Source: Clostridia bacterium
Lineage (GTDB): Bacteria; Bacillota; Clostridia; Christensenellales; Borkfalkiaceae
Length of the DNA stretch: 64,000 bases
Direction: 5' to 3'
NCBI GenBank assembly: GCA_017536205.1
Contig: JAFXHX010000011.1
Span: 24,835-88,834, forward strand
Below the pieces are notes generated by a model. That model was not told the DNA's origin. It did no database searches and worked only from the letters and a program-made list of their open reading frames with translations. This document shows positions 34,901 through 42,491 of the stretch, one piece after another (position 1 is the first letter of the stretch; each line of letters begins with the position of its first letter). Both the position numbers and the translations under genes were made by a program.

Positions 34901-35796
34901 ACTATTCCCTTTAAATTATTTATAATAACGTTAGTCAATCTATCAAAATTACCATCTCCAACAAAACTATTGTGTGGGGTAATTATAACGTTTTGCTTCT
35001 CGTATAACGGGTTTTCTTTATCAAGTGGCTCTTTCTCAAAAACGTCGAGCACGGCGCCCAAAAGTTTACAATCTAAAGCATTTAATAACGCGCTTTCATC
35101 CACAACGCCACCACGAGCCACGTTTACAAGCACGCTACCTTGTTTCATACAAGCAAAACGCTTTTCGTTAAACAAGTTGCGCGTTTCATTCGTAAGTGGC
35201 AAGGTTAAAATAACAACGTCACTAACTGAAAGCAATTCATTAAGTGAAGATAAGTGATAAATCTTTTCAAAGTTTTCATCTTCTCTAACAAAAACGTCTA
35301 CACCTAAAACCTTACAACCAAATGCTTTAAACCTTTTAGCGCATTCCGTTCCAACGTTACCTGCGCCAACGACAAGCACTGTTTTTCCGTAAAGTTCTAA
35401 ATTACCACGATGTTTAACCCATTGTTTACATTGTTGATTTTCAATAAAGAACTTTAGATTTTTATAAAGTGCAAGCACACCCATAAGCGAAAACTCTGCC
35501 ATAGGAATACTATACACGCCACGAGCATTGTAAACCTTTATTCCCCTTTCGTTAAAATAATCAAGTGGAACACGGTCAAGCCCAGCGCTAGTTAATTGAA
35601 CGAACCTTAGATTAGTAAAATCTTTAGCGGAGTGATGCAAAAATAAACCGTTGCAAATAACTCCTTCTATTTCGCTAGCATCACAAGGAAGCGCGTCAAC
35701 TTCGTTTTGCATTAGCGTTACGTTATGCCCAAGGCTTTTTATATAATTAAGTTGTTCTTCGGCGCATTTATAAGCGCCGGTTATAAGTAGTTTCAT
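34897..35796 (-). CDS. D-isomer 2-hydroxyacid dehydrogenase family protein
   Basis: A 299-residue NAD(P)-dependent dehydrogenase. The Rossmann motif VVGAGNVGTECAKRF is near residue 142; catalytic Arg is in NVARGGVVDE near 228, Glu in FEKEPLD and His in ITPHNSFVG near 275. It reduces a 2-keto acid or oxidises a 2-hydroxy acid. It overlaps the glycosyltransferase gene by 4 bases and lies 1 base after an HpcH-type aldolase gene, an unusual pair inside a polysaccharide operon. Together they may make a hydroxy-acid substituent of the glycan. Confidence 0.88.
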   Translation of the reverse strand: MKLLITGAYKCAEEQLNYIKSLGHNVTLMQNEVDALPCDASEIEGVICNGLFLHHSAKDFTNLRFVQLTSAGLDRVPLDYFNERGIKVYNARGVYSIPMAEFSLMGVLALYKNLKFFIENQQCKQWVKHRGNLELYGKTVLVVGAGNVGTECAKRFKAFGCKVLGVDVFVREDENFEKIYHLSSLNELLSVSDVVILTLPLTNETRNLFNEKRFACMKQGSVLVNVARGGVVDESALLNALDCKLLGAVLDVFEKEPLDKENPLYEKQNVIITPHNSFVGDGNFDRLTNVIINNLKGIV

Positions 35797-35797
35797 A

Positions 35798-36628
35798 TCA
35801 ACCTATATTTTCAACTATTTGTTTAATTATCGTTTCTACCTTTTTTCTGTTTTCGATTAAATCAATTCCACCGCTTTGACATTTAAGTTCAAAATCTCTT
35901 AACTCTTTAATTCCAACACCAAACGCATTTTCAATTTCGTTAAGGTTTAGTTTTTGACAATTACAAAAACTTCTTGAAAGTATTGCTATTGTTGAGCCTA
36001 ACCTATAATGTTCTGGTATAACCCTTTCGGCAGGGAGCATACCTTTTCCAAGAGATGCAATCCCACCAAAACCAAACGGTATTCGTTTTTCTCTAAACTT
36101 TTCTGCCAACCTTTCAAGCGTTCCATCGGTTAAAAGTTCGAACATAAACTTTTTGCCATACCCGATAGATAAGTCGTTTAACCCAACGTATATTTCGTCG
36201 ACACCTTCAATTTTTAAAACTTCATCTAAGCAGTCAACGGCTTCGGGTGTTTCAACTAACGGAAACACTTTCGCTCTTCCGTTTACCGCCTTAACAAATC
36301 TTTCAACTTCTAACGGAGTTTTAAAATATGGCAACATAATAACGTCTGCACCGGCTTGTACAACTTCGTTTATCTCGTCTTCAGTAGAATTATATGCATC
36401 GGTTTTATCGTGTATAGGGTTAACTCTTACCATTATTTCGCAACTGCTAGTTGCTTCTTTTATAACCTTAACGTCGCTTGGAGTGTGCCTACATTTTACG
36501 GTGTCCATACCACCTTGGCGCAAATCTTTACCTATGTACTCCATGTCGATAAATATTCTATCGACCCCTGCCTTTTCAGCAATTTTAGCAACTGAAGGGT
36601 CGTTAGTAATATACATTAGTTTAAGCAT
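35798..36628 (-). CDS. HpcH/HpaI-family aldolase-like protein
   Basis: A 276-residue TIM-barrel protein related to HpcH/HpaI aldolases and citrate lyase beta subunits. RIFIDMEYIGK (residues 24-34) replaces the usual FDMEHG; MVRVNP contains the substrate-binding Arg; PLVETPEAV has the metal-binding Glu near 139 and VGLNDLSIGYGK the metal-binding Asp near 163. Such enzymes join or split pyruvate or similar acids and an aldehyde. The gene overlaps the initiating sugar transferase by 8 bases, so it is firmly part of the operon. The substrate is unknown. Confidence 0.85.
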   Translation of the reverse strand: MLKLMYITNDPSVAKIAEKAGVDRIFIDMEYIGKDLRQGGMDTVKCRHTPSDVKVIKEATSSCEIMVRVNPIHDKTDAYNSTEDEINEVVQAGADVIMLPYFKTPLEVERFVKAVNGRAKVFPLVETPEAVDCLDEVLKIEGVDEIYVGLNDLSIGYGKKFMFELLTDGTLERLAEKFREKRIPFGFGGIASLGKGMLPAERVIPEHYRLGSTIAILSRSFCNCQKLNLNEIENAFGVGIKELRDFELKCQSGGIDLIENRKKVETIIKQIVENIG

Positions 36629-37256
36629 CTTTACCTTCTTCCTTATCGGTAGGCGTTTTTATTACGGTTGCACCTGTATTTTCATTGTCAGCGTTAGAAA
36701 AGACTTTTCCAACGGTTTTAAAAACTATTTTAAGGTCGAGTAACAAACTCATATTTTCAACATACCAAACGTTAAGTTCAATTCGTTTGTTCCACTCCAC
36801 TCCTTTTCTGCCGTTTATTTGCGCCCAACCGGTGATGCCGGGGCGAACGTTGAACATCTTTCGTTGTTCATCGGTGTAATTTTCTAACGGCCAAGGGTGA
36901 TAAGTAAGCGGTGGCCTTGGACCAACGAAACTCATATCTCCCCTCAAAATGTTTATAAACTGCGGGAGTTCATCAAGTGAAGTTTTTCTTAAAAAACCAC
37001 CAACCTTGGTAACGCGCTTATCGCCTTTTCCCGAATATACTCCACCCTCTTGTTGTTCGGCACCTACACACATTGAACGAAACTTTAAAATATTAAACTC
37101 TTTGCCGTTAAGCCCCAAGCGCACTTGCTTAAAAATTACGGGGCCTTTGCTATCGATTTTAATTGCGATGGCAATTATTAAAAACACGGGTGAAAGAATA
37201 ATCAACCCGATAAGCGATATTAAAACGTCGAAAAAGCGTTTGAAAAATCTATACAT
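36621..37256 (-). CDS. initiating undecaprenyl-phosphate sugar-phosphate transferase
   Basis: A 211-residue bacterial sugar transferase: one membrane segment (about residues 10-32), then KFRSMCVGAE, RKTSLDELPQFINILRGDMSFVGPRPP and MFNVRPGITGWAQINGR, all signature motifs of the PglC/WbaP catalytic domain. It moves a sugar-1-phosphate to undecaprenyl phosphate, the first step of repeat-unit synthesis. It is the monotopic PglC-type length without extra N-terminal helices. It is the first protein gene of the operon, only 24 bases behind tRNA-Gly, with a GGGGG-type ribosome binding site. Confidence 0.93.
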   Translation of the reverse strand: MYRFFKRFFDVLISLIGLIILSPVFLIIAIAIKIDSKGPVIFKQVRLGLNGKEFNILKFRSMCVGAEQQEGGVYSGKGDKRVTKVGGFLRKTSLDELPQFINILRGDMSFVGPRPPLTYHPWPLENYTDEQRKMFNVRPGITGWAQINGRKGVEWNKRIELNVWYVENMSLLLDLKIVFKTVGKVFSNADNENTGATVIKTPTDKEEGKDA

Positions 37257-37280
37257 AAAAACCCCCGAGTGTTAAAAAAA

Positions 37281-37354
37281 TGGAGCGGATGATGGGAATC
37301 GAACCCACAACCACGGCTTGGGAAGCCGTCGTTTTGCCACTAAACTACATCCGC
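37281..37354 (-). tRNA. tRNA-Gly, anticodon CCC
   Basis: The minus strand gives a 74-base cloverleaf with acceptor arms GCGGATG and CATCCGC, T-arm GTGGGTTCGATTCCCAT, and anticodon arm ACGGC-TTCCCAA-GCCGT, with anticodon CCC after T33. The CCA end is encoded. No terminator hairpin follows it before the sugar transferase gene 24 bases downstream, so the tRNA is probably cut out of the polysaccharide operon transcript. Confidence 0.95.
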
Positions 37355-37372
37355 CCGACGAGAATAATATAA

Positions 37373-37398
37373 CGTATAGTATAATTATATACTATACG
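37373..37398. repeat. perfect 11-base palindrome on the tRNA/polysaccharide promoter
   Basis: CGTATAGTATA (37373-37383) and TATACTATACG (37388-37398) are exact inverted repeats around ATTA. The -10 box (37384-37389, minus strand) sits in the centre. The size and position fit an operator of a dimeric repressor. Confidence 0.7.
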
Positions 37399-37412
37399 AG
37401 AATAAATAGCAA
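37384..37412 (-). promoter_or_regulatory. promoter of tRNA-Gly and the polysaccharide operon
   Basis: On the minus strand TTGCTA (37407-37412), 17-base spacer, TATAAT (37384-37389). Transcription would start near 37377, about 22 bases before the tRNA 5' end. No other promoter was seen before the first protein gene. Confidence 0.7.
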
Positions 37413-37460
37413 GACCATTTTACAATTTTACACAGTAAAATTATAATTTTTTGCAATAAA

Positions 37461-37492
37461 AAACCCGACTTATACGTAAAAAAGTCGGGTTT
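37461..37492 (-). terminator. intrinsic terminator of metY-metA
   Basis: AAACCCGACTT (37461-37471) pairs with AAGTCGGGTTT (37482-37492). On the minus strand a T-run follows, just after the metA stop codon. Confidence 0.85.
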
Positions 37493-37496
37493 TAGG

Positions 37497-38417
37497 TTAT
37501 TTTTTAATTTTTTCAATGTCGAACGGAGTGCTTTGGTAAACGAAGTAGTTAAGCCAGTTATAAAAAAGCAAATTAGCGTGCGAACGCCAAGAAACGACAG
37601 GCTCTTTAGTATCGTCGTCATCGGGGAAATAATTTTCGGGAATATCAGGGTTAATACCTGCTTTTTTATCGCGCTCGTATTCGTTTTTAAGCGTGTCTTT
37701 ATCGTATTCGGAATGCCCCGTTATAAACACTTGCGAATTATCTTTCGATTTTAAAAGGTAAACGCCTGCTTTATCTGATTCGGCTAAAAGTTTAAGGTTT
37801 TCAACCTTTAACACTTCTTCTCTATCAATACCCGTATAGCGCGAGTGGGGTGCGTTAAACACGTCATCAAAGCCACGAAGGAGCATCGTTTTTTTATCAA
37901 CTACGGTGTGCTTATATACACCCGAGAGTTTTTTATCTAGCATTATTTTTTTAACGCCGTAATGGTAATAAAGCGCAGCTTGAGCAGCCCAGCAAATATA
38001 AACCGTACTGTGAACGTTTTTGGTAGCCCAGTCAAATATCTCGCAAAGTTCTTGCCAGTAATCAACGTTTTCAAAATCAAGTTTTTCAACGGGTGCGCCC
38101 GTTATAACCATACCGTCGTAACTTTCGTTTTTAACGTCGCCGAACGTTTTGTAAAAAGCAATCATATGCTCTTTAGAAACGTTTTTACTTTCGTGCGATT
38201 TCATTGCAAGCAAGGTAAGTTCCACTTGGAGTGGAGTGTTACCAAGTAGCCTTGAAAACTGCGTTTCGGTTACGATTTTCGTTGGCATTAAATTAAGTAA
38301 TAATATTTTAAGCGGTCTTATATCTTGAGTTTCGGCGCGCAACTTAGTCATAACGAAAATGTTTTCGTTAAGCAAGGTTTCCGCCGCCGGCAGACCGTTT
38401 GGTATTTTAATAGGCAT
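37497..38417 (-). CDS. metA: homoserine O-acetyltransferase (MetA family)
   Basis: A 306-residue class I glutamine amidotransferase-like enzyme of normal MetA length. The catalytic Cys is in YICWAAQAA, and FITGHSEYD and SWRSHANLL are family landmarks. The acyl-CoA choice is set by the residue after GAPV: this protein has GAPVEKLDF, with Glu as in acetyl-using Bacillus enzymes, where E. coli MetA has Gly. It therefore probably makes O-acetylhomoserine, matching the MetY gene directly upstream (13 bases). AAGGAG precedes the ATG. Homoserine is supplied by the hom operon at 53-59 kb. Confidence 0.92.
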   Translation of the reverse strand: MPIKIPNGLPAAETLLNENIFVMTKLRAETQDIRPLKILLLNLMPTKIVTETQFSRLLGNTPLQVELTLLAMKSHESKNVSKEHMIAFYKTFGDVKNESYDGMVITGAPVEKLDFENVDYWQELCEIFDWATKNVHSTVYICWAAQAALYYHYGVKKIMLDKKLSGVYKHTVVDKKTMLLRGFDDVFNAPHSRYTGIDREEVLKVENLKLLAESDKAGVYLLKSKDNSQVFITGHSEYDKDTLKNEYERDKKAGINPDIPENYFPDDDDTKEPVVSWRSHANLLFYNWLNYFVYQSTPFDIEKIKK

Positions 38418-38430
38418 TTATAAAAACTCC

Positions 38431-39714
38431 TTACATATTATCAAGAGCCTGTTTAATATCGGCAATCAAATCGTCGGCATTTTCGATACCGCACGAATAT
38501 CTTACGAGCGAAGGCGAAATGCCCGCTTCTTTAAGTTGCTCGTCGGTAAGTTGACGGTGAGTTGCGTTTGCGGGGTGTAAGCAACAAGTTCTAGCGTCTG
38601 CAACGTGGGTTTCAATAGCGGCAAGTTTAAGGTTTTTCATAAACTTTTCCGCGGATTTTCTGCCACCTTTTACAGCAAAACTTACAACGCCACAAGTGCC
38701 GTTTGGCATATATTTTTTAGCAGTTTCGTGGTATTTATCGCCTTCAAGTTCGGGGAAAATAACCCACTCGATACGGCTATCACTTTGCAAATATTTAGCA
38801 ACTTTTAAGCCGTTTTCGCAGTGTTTTGCCATGCGAAGATGTAAACTTTCAAGGCCAAGGTTTATATAGTATGCGCTTTGTGGCGATTGCGTGCAACCAA
38901 AATCGCGCATAAGTTGCGCAGTTGCTTTGGTTATAAACGCGCCTTCTTTGCCAAACTTTTCGGCGTAAACTATGCCGTGATAACTATCGTCTGGCGTGGT
39001 AAGACCGGGGAACTTTTCTTTGTGAGCCATCCAGTCAAACTTACCAGAATCGACGATACAACCACCTATAGTAGACGCGTGACCGTCCATATACTTAGTG
39101 GTAGCGTGAGTAACGATATCTGCGCCCCACTCGAAGGGTCTGCAATTTATAGGAGTTGGGAAAGTATTGTCTACGATAAGCGGAACGCCGTTTTCGTGCG
39201 CAATTTTAGCCCATTTTTCAATATCTAAAACGTGAAGCGTAGGGTTAGCGATAGTTTCGCCAAACACCGCCTTAGTGTTAGGTTTAAACGCCTTGCGTAT
39301 TTCTTCTTCGGTGCTATCGGGCGAAATAAAGGTAAACTCAATGCCCATTTTACGCATGGTTACGTTGAAAAGGTTAAAAGTTCCACCGTAAATTGACGCC
39401 GAAGAAATAACGTGGTCGCCAGCGTTTGCAATATTAAATATTGAAAAGAAGTTAGCCGATTGACCAGACGACGTAAGCATGGCGGCAGAACCACCTTCTA
39501 AAGCGCATATTTTAGCGGCAACGTAATCGCAAGTGGGGTTTTGAAGCCTTGAATAAAAATAACCCGATGCTTCAAGGTCGAAAAGTTTGCCCATATCTTC
39601 ACTAGTATCGTACTTAAAAGTGGTGCTTTGGTATATGGGTATTTCGCGTGGCTCGCCGTTTTTAGGGGTGTAGCCTGCTTGAACGCATTTGGTTTCGATG
39701 TTAAAGTTTTTCAT
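38431..39714 (-). CDS. metY: O-acetylhomoserine sulfhydrylase
   Basis: A 427-residue PLP enzyme of the Cys/Met metabolism family. QSTTFKYDTSEDMG, SRLQNPTCDYVAAKI and THATTKYMDGHAS (Lys near 205, the PLP Schiff base) are visible. The length of about 430 fits MetY, not the shorter MetB or MetC near 380. It makes homocysteine from O-acetylhomoserine and sulfide. AAGGAG lies before the ATG. The leader is under 20 bases, so no SAM riboswitch or T-box can precede it. Confidence 0.92.
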   Translation of the reverse strand: MKNFNIETKCVQAGYTPKNGEPREIPIYQSTTFKYDTSEDMGKLFDLEASGYFYSRLQNPTCDYVAAKICALEGGSAAMLTSSGQSANFFSIFNIANAGDHVISSASIYGGTFNLFNVTMRKMGIEFTFISPDSTEEEIRKAFKPNTKAVFGETIANPTLHVLDIEKWAKIAHENGVPLIVDNTFPTPINCRPFEWGADIVTHATTKYMDGHASTIGGCIVDSGKFDWMAHKEKFPGLTTPDDSYHGIVYAEKFGKEGAFITKATAQLMRDFGCTQSPQSAYYINLGLESLHLRMAKHCENGLKVAKYLQSDSRIEWVIFPELEGDKYHETAKKYMPNGTCGVVSFAVKGGRKSAEKFMKNLKLAAIETHVADARTCCLHPANATHRQLTDEQLKEAGISPSLVRYSCGIENADDLIADIKQALDNM

Positions 39715-39738
39715 AATAAACTCTCCTTATTTAAAAGC

Positions 39739-39767
39739 ATTATAAATCAAAAGCAAAAAAGTGTCAA
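39739..39767 (-). promoter_or_regulatory. consensus sigma-A promoter of metY-metA
   Basis: On the minus strand TTGACA (39762-39767), 17-base spacer, TATAAT (39739-39744), an exact consensus, ends about 24 bases before the metY ATG. A second inverted repeat lies just upstream at 39785-39812. Confidence 0.8.
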
Positions 39768-39832
39768 TACGATTAAAGGGTTTTAACTCGTTTTTTATAA
39801 AAAAACGAAGTTATTTTCGTTTATCGTAATAA

Positions 39833-39858
39833 AAAACCTTGCAAAACTGCAAGGTTTT
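39833..39858 (-). terminator. intrinsic terminator of pnp
   Basis: AAAACCTTGCA (39833-39843), AAAC loop, TGCAAGGTTTT (39848-39858), followed on the minus strand by TTTTTTATT. Confidence 0.88.
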
Positions 39859-39863
39859 ATGTT

Positions 39864-41963
39864 TTAGCCTTCGATTTTTTCAAGAAGTTTAAGGTCGATA
39901 CCCTTTTCAGAAATCTTAATAATTTCAACCTTAACGGCATCACCTATTTTTAACACTTCTTCAACGCTGTTAATTCTTTCTTTGCTCATTTTTGAAATGT
40001 GAATCATACCGTCTTTACCAGGAGCAAGTTCACAGAACGCACCAACTTTGGGAAGTATTCTTACAACGGTTGATAAGAACATATCGCCAACTTCAAGTTC
40101 GCGAACGATAGAAGTAATAATGGCTTTTGCTTTTTCAGCGTTATCCATAGTTTCTTCGTAAGTTGCAATAAATACTTTACCGTCCTCGTTAATGTCGATT
40201 TTAACGCCGGTTTCATCAATAATTTTATTGATGGTTTTACCACCAGAGCCGATAACGTCTTTAATCTTATCGGGGTCGATATTGAACGAAATAATTTTGG
40301 GGGCGTATTTAGAAAGGCTTGGGCTAACTTCAGGAATACATTCAAGCATTTTGTTTAAAATGTGTTGTCTACCTTCGTTTGCTTGAGAAATTGCTTGGCG
40401 TAAAATAGCCTCGTCAATACCTTTAATTTTAATGTCCATTTGAATTGCGGTAATACCTTTAGTGGTACCTGCAACTTTAAAGTCCATATCGCCAAGGAAG
40501 TCTTCTAAACCTTGAATATCGCTCATAACTGAAACCTTGCCAGATTCAACGTCTTTGATAAGACCCATAGCAATACCTGCAACGGGGCGAGTAATGGGAA
40601 CGCCTGCGTCCATAAGCGCCATAGTCGAGCCACAAACCGAGCCTTGTGAAGTAGAACCGTTTGAAGATAATACTTCAGAAACGAGCCTTATAGCGTATGG
40701 GAACTCTTCTTCGGTGGGGATAACGGGTTCAAGCGCTCTTTCAGCAAGTGCACCGTGACCGATTTCACGTCTACCTGGGCTTCTTAAGGGTTTTGCTTCA
40801 CCAGAAGCGTAACCAGGCATGTTGTAGTGGTGCATATAGCGTTTAGAAACTTCTTCATCAAGACCTTCAAGTTTTTGAACTTCGCTAATTGTACCTAAGG
40901 TACAAGTAGTTAAAACTTGGGTTTGTCCACGAGTGAATACGCCCGAGCCGTGAACTCTAGGAAGAACGCCGTGTTCACACCAAATAGGTCTAATTTCGGT
41001 AAGAGTTCTACCGTCTGGTCTAACGCCGTTATTAGTAATTTTTGCACGAACTTTTTCCTTAGTGATGTAGTAAAGTGAGTCTTTAATTTCCCTTACCATG
41101 TCGGGATAAATATCTGCAAAATGAGCGATAGTTTCTTTTTCAACTTCATCTTGACGTTCTTGTCTAACTTCTCTATCGAAAGTGTCAAGCGCCCAGTCGA
41201 GTTTTTCACCAGCGAAAGCGCGAACTTCGTTATCAAGATCTTCAGGAACGTGATAAAGTTCCATTTCAATTTTCTTTTTACCGCACGCTTTTACAATTTC
41301 TTCAATGAAAGCGCATTGACGCTTAATTTCTTCGTGACCGAACAAGATAGCCTTAATCATTTGCTCGTCTTCAATTTCTTTAGCGCCTGCTTCTACCATC
41401 ATGATAGCGTCTTTAGTACCAGAAAGGTATAAACTCAAATCGCTTGCTTCTTTTTGAGCAACGTCTGGGTTGATAACGTAGTTGCCGTCAACCATACCAA
41501 CGAGTACCGAGCCGGTAGGACCTTGCCAAGGAATATCACTTATAGAAAGTGCAATTGAACTACCAAGCATTGCAAGGGGTTCTGGCATAATGTTTACGTC
41601 AACCGATAAAGCGGTTGCAACAACGGTAACGTCGTTAAATATTCCCTTAGGGAATAAAGGGCGAATAGGTCTGTCGATTAAGCGTGAAACTAAAATAGCC
41701 TTATCGCTTGCTCTGCCTTCTCTCTTTTTAAAACCACCGGGGATTTTACCAACGGCGTACATTTTTTCTTCGTAGTCTACTGAAAGGGGGAAGAAATCCA
41801 TACCTTCTCTTGCAGTGGGAGCCATAGTTACGTTAACCATAACTACCGTTTCACCACATCTTACAAGACACGAACCGTTTGCTTGTTGTGCGTATTTGCC
41901 GACTTCAACGATAACTTCTCTGTCACCGATGTCGGTTTTAAACGTCTTAAAGTTTTCTAACAT
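39864..41963 (-). CDS. pnp: polyribonucleotide nucleotidyltransferase (PNPase)
   Basis: A 699-residue protein of standard length: two RNase PH domains (about residues 10-225 and 310-540), the helical linker between them, then a KH domain (PDKIKDVIGSGGKTINKI, near 560) and an S1 domain (VGAFCELAPGKDGMIHISK, near 630). PNPase degrades RNA 3' to 5' with phosphate. Active-site elements IRPDGR-like (VRPDGRTLTEIRPI) and GSSIALSISDIPW are present. It follows rpsO as in most bacteria. Confidence 0.97.
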   Translation of the reverse strand: MLENFKTFKTDIGDREVIVEVGKYAQQANGSCLVRCGETVVMVNVTMAPTAREGMDFFPLSVDYEEKMYAVGKIPGGFKKREGRASDKAILVSRLIDRPIRPLFPKGIFNDVTVVATALSVDVNIMPEPLAMLGSSIALSISDIPWQGPTGSVLVGMVDGNYVINPDVAQKEASDLSLYLSGTKDAIMMVEAGAKEIEDEQMIKAILFGHEEIKRQCAFIEEIVKACGKKKIEMELYHVPEDLDNEVRAFAGEKLDWALDTFDREVRQERQDEVEKETIAHFADIYPDMVREIKDSLYYITKEKVRAKITNNGVRPDGRTLTEIRPIWCEHGVLPRVHGSGVFTRGQTQVLTTCTLGTISEVQKLEGLDEEVSKRYMHHYNMPGYASGEAKPLRSPGRREIGHGALAERALEPVIPTEEEFPYAIRLVSEVLSSNGSTSQGSVCGSTMALMDAGVPITRPVAGIAMGLIKDVESGKVSVMSDIQGLEDFLGDMDFKVAGTTKGITAIQMDIKIKGIDEAILRQAISQANEGRQHILNKMLECIPEVSPSLSKYAPKIISFNIDPDKIKDVIGSGGKTINKIIDETGVKIDINEDGKVFIATYEETMDNAEKAKAIITSIVRELEVGDMFLSTVVRILPKVGAFCELAPGKDGMIHISKMSKERINSVEEVLKIGDAVKVEIIKISEKGIDLKLLEKIEG

Positions 41964-42054
41964 TTTTCTCTCCTTATTTTTCTCTAATATAAGCTTTTAG
42001 ACACCCTGCCTAAAAGCGGAATTGACCGTGTAAAAAACAAGTTTATAAAATTGA

Positions 42055-42090
42055 AAAAATGGGGTGTATAAACAATACGCCCCAATTTTT
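42055..42090 (-). terminator. hairpin after rpsO, likely terminator or processing site
   Basis: TGGGGTGTAT (42060-42069) and ATACGCCCCA (42075-42084) form a stem with one mismatch, between A- and T-runs. In other bacteria rpsO-pnp readthrough is partial and the intergenic hairpin is an RNase III site; either role is possible here. Confidence 0.7.
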
Positions 42091-42092
42091 GA

Positions 42093-42356
42093 TTACTTAC
42101 GAAGACCGAGTTTAGCGATAAGCGCTCTGTACGCTTCGATATCTTTTGATTTAAGGTAGTCTAAAAGACCCTTTCTACGACCAACCATTTTCATAAGACC
42201 ACGTCTTGAGTGGTTATCTTTATGGTTTACCTTTAAGTGCTCGTTAAGGTGGTTAATTCTCTCGGTTAAAAGAGCAACTTGCACTTCTGCCGAGCCAGTG
42301 TCGCCATCGTGAGTTTTGTAAGTTTCGATAATGCTTGTTTTAAGTTCTTTTTCCAT
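42093..42356 (-). CDS. rpsO: 30S ribosomal protein S15
   Basis: An 87-residue protein of typical length, with [24 protein letters not shown] and [20 protein letters not shown], both unmistakable for uS15, which binds the central domain of 16S rRNA. GGAGG lies 9 bases before the ATG. It has its own promoter and an 80-base leader, and is followed by pnp. Confidence 0.98.
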   Translation of the reverse strand: MEKELKTSIIETYKTHDGDTGSAEVQVALLTERINHLNEHLKVNHKDNHSRRGLMKMVGRRKGLLDYLKSKDIEAYRALIAKLGLRK

Positions 42357-42440
42357 TTTATTTTATCCTCCATTATGGAAATTATTATGCTTAAGACCGA
42401 GCAAAGCGCAGAGTATTCGCTAAACCCAGCCGAAAGTCCT
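42357..42440 (-). promoter_or_regulatory. rpsO leader, possible S15 autoregulation element
   Basis: From the likely transcription start near 42439 the leader can form an imperfect hairpin (GGGTTTAGCG and CGCTTTGCTC arms). Just before the ATG, TCCATAATGGA forms a small inverted repeat whose right arm is part of the GGAGG site, so the ribosome binding site could be hidden. S15 leaders in Bacillota are known to bind S15. Whether this is one was not tested. Confidence 0.45.
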
Positions 42441-42445
42441 TTATT

Positions 42446-42474
42446 ATATTATCATATAATTTTTCAAAAAGCAA
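42446..42474 (-). promoter_or_regulatory. putative rpsO promoter
   Basis: On the minus strand TTGCTT (42469-42474), 17-base spacer, TAATAT (42446-42451). A TATAAT overlaps this region at a less favourable spacing. Confidence 0.5.
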
Positions 42475-42491
42475 ACGTTTTTTACGGTATT

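Noticed and set aside
17674..37256. Prophage or integrative element behind tRNA-Gly
   Set aside because: No integrase, transposase, relaxase or phage gene was seen, and I could not see a second copy of the tRNA 3' end near 17.6 kb by eye.
37385..37621. Possible small minus-strand ORF overlapping the metA end
   Set aside because: It is out of frame with metA, contains its terminator and shows no recognisable protein features.
39715..39767. SAM riboswitch or Met T-box before metY
   Set aside because: The consensus promoter leaves a leader of under 20 bases, too short for either element.
40061..40345. Out-of-frame ORF inside pnp
   Set aside because: A shadow of the KH/S1 coding region with no ribosome binding site.
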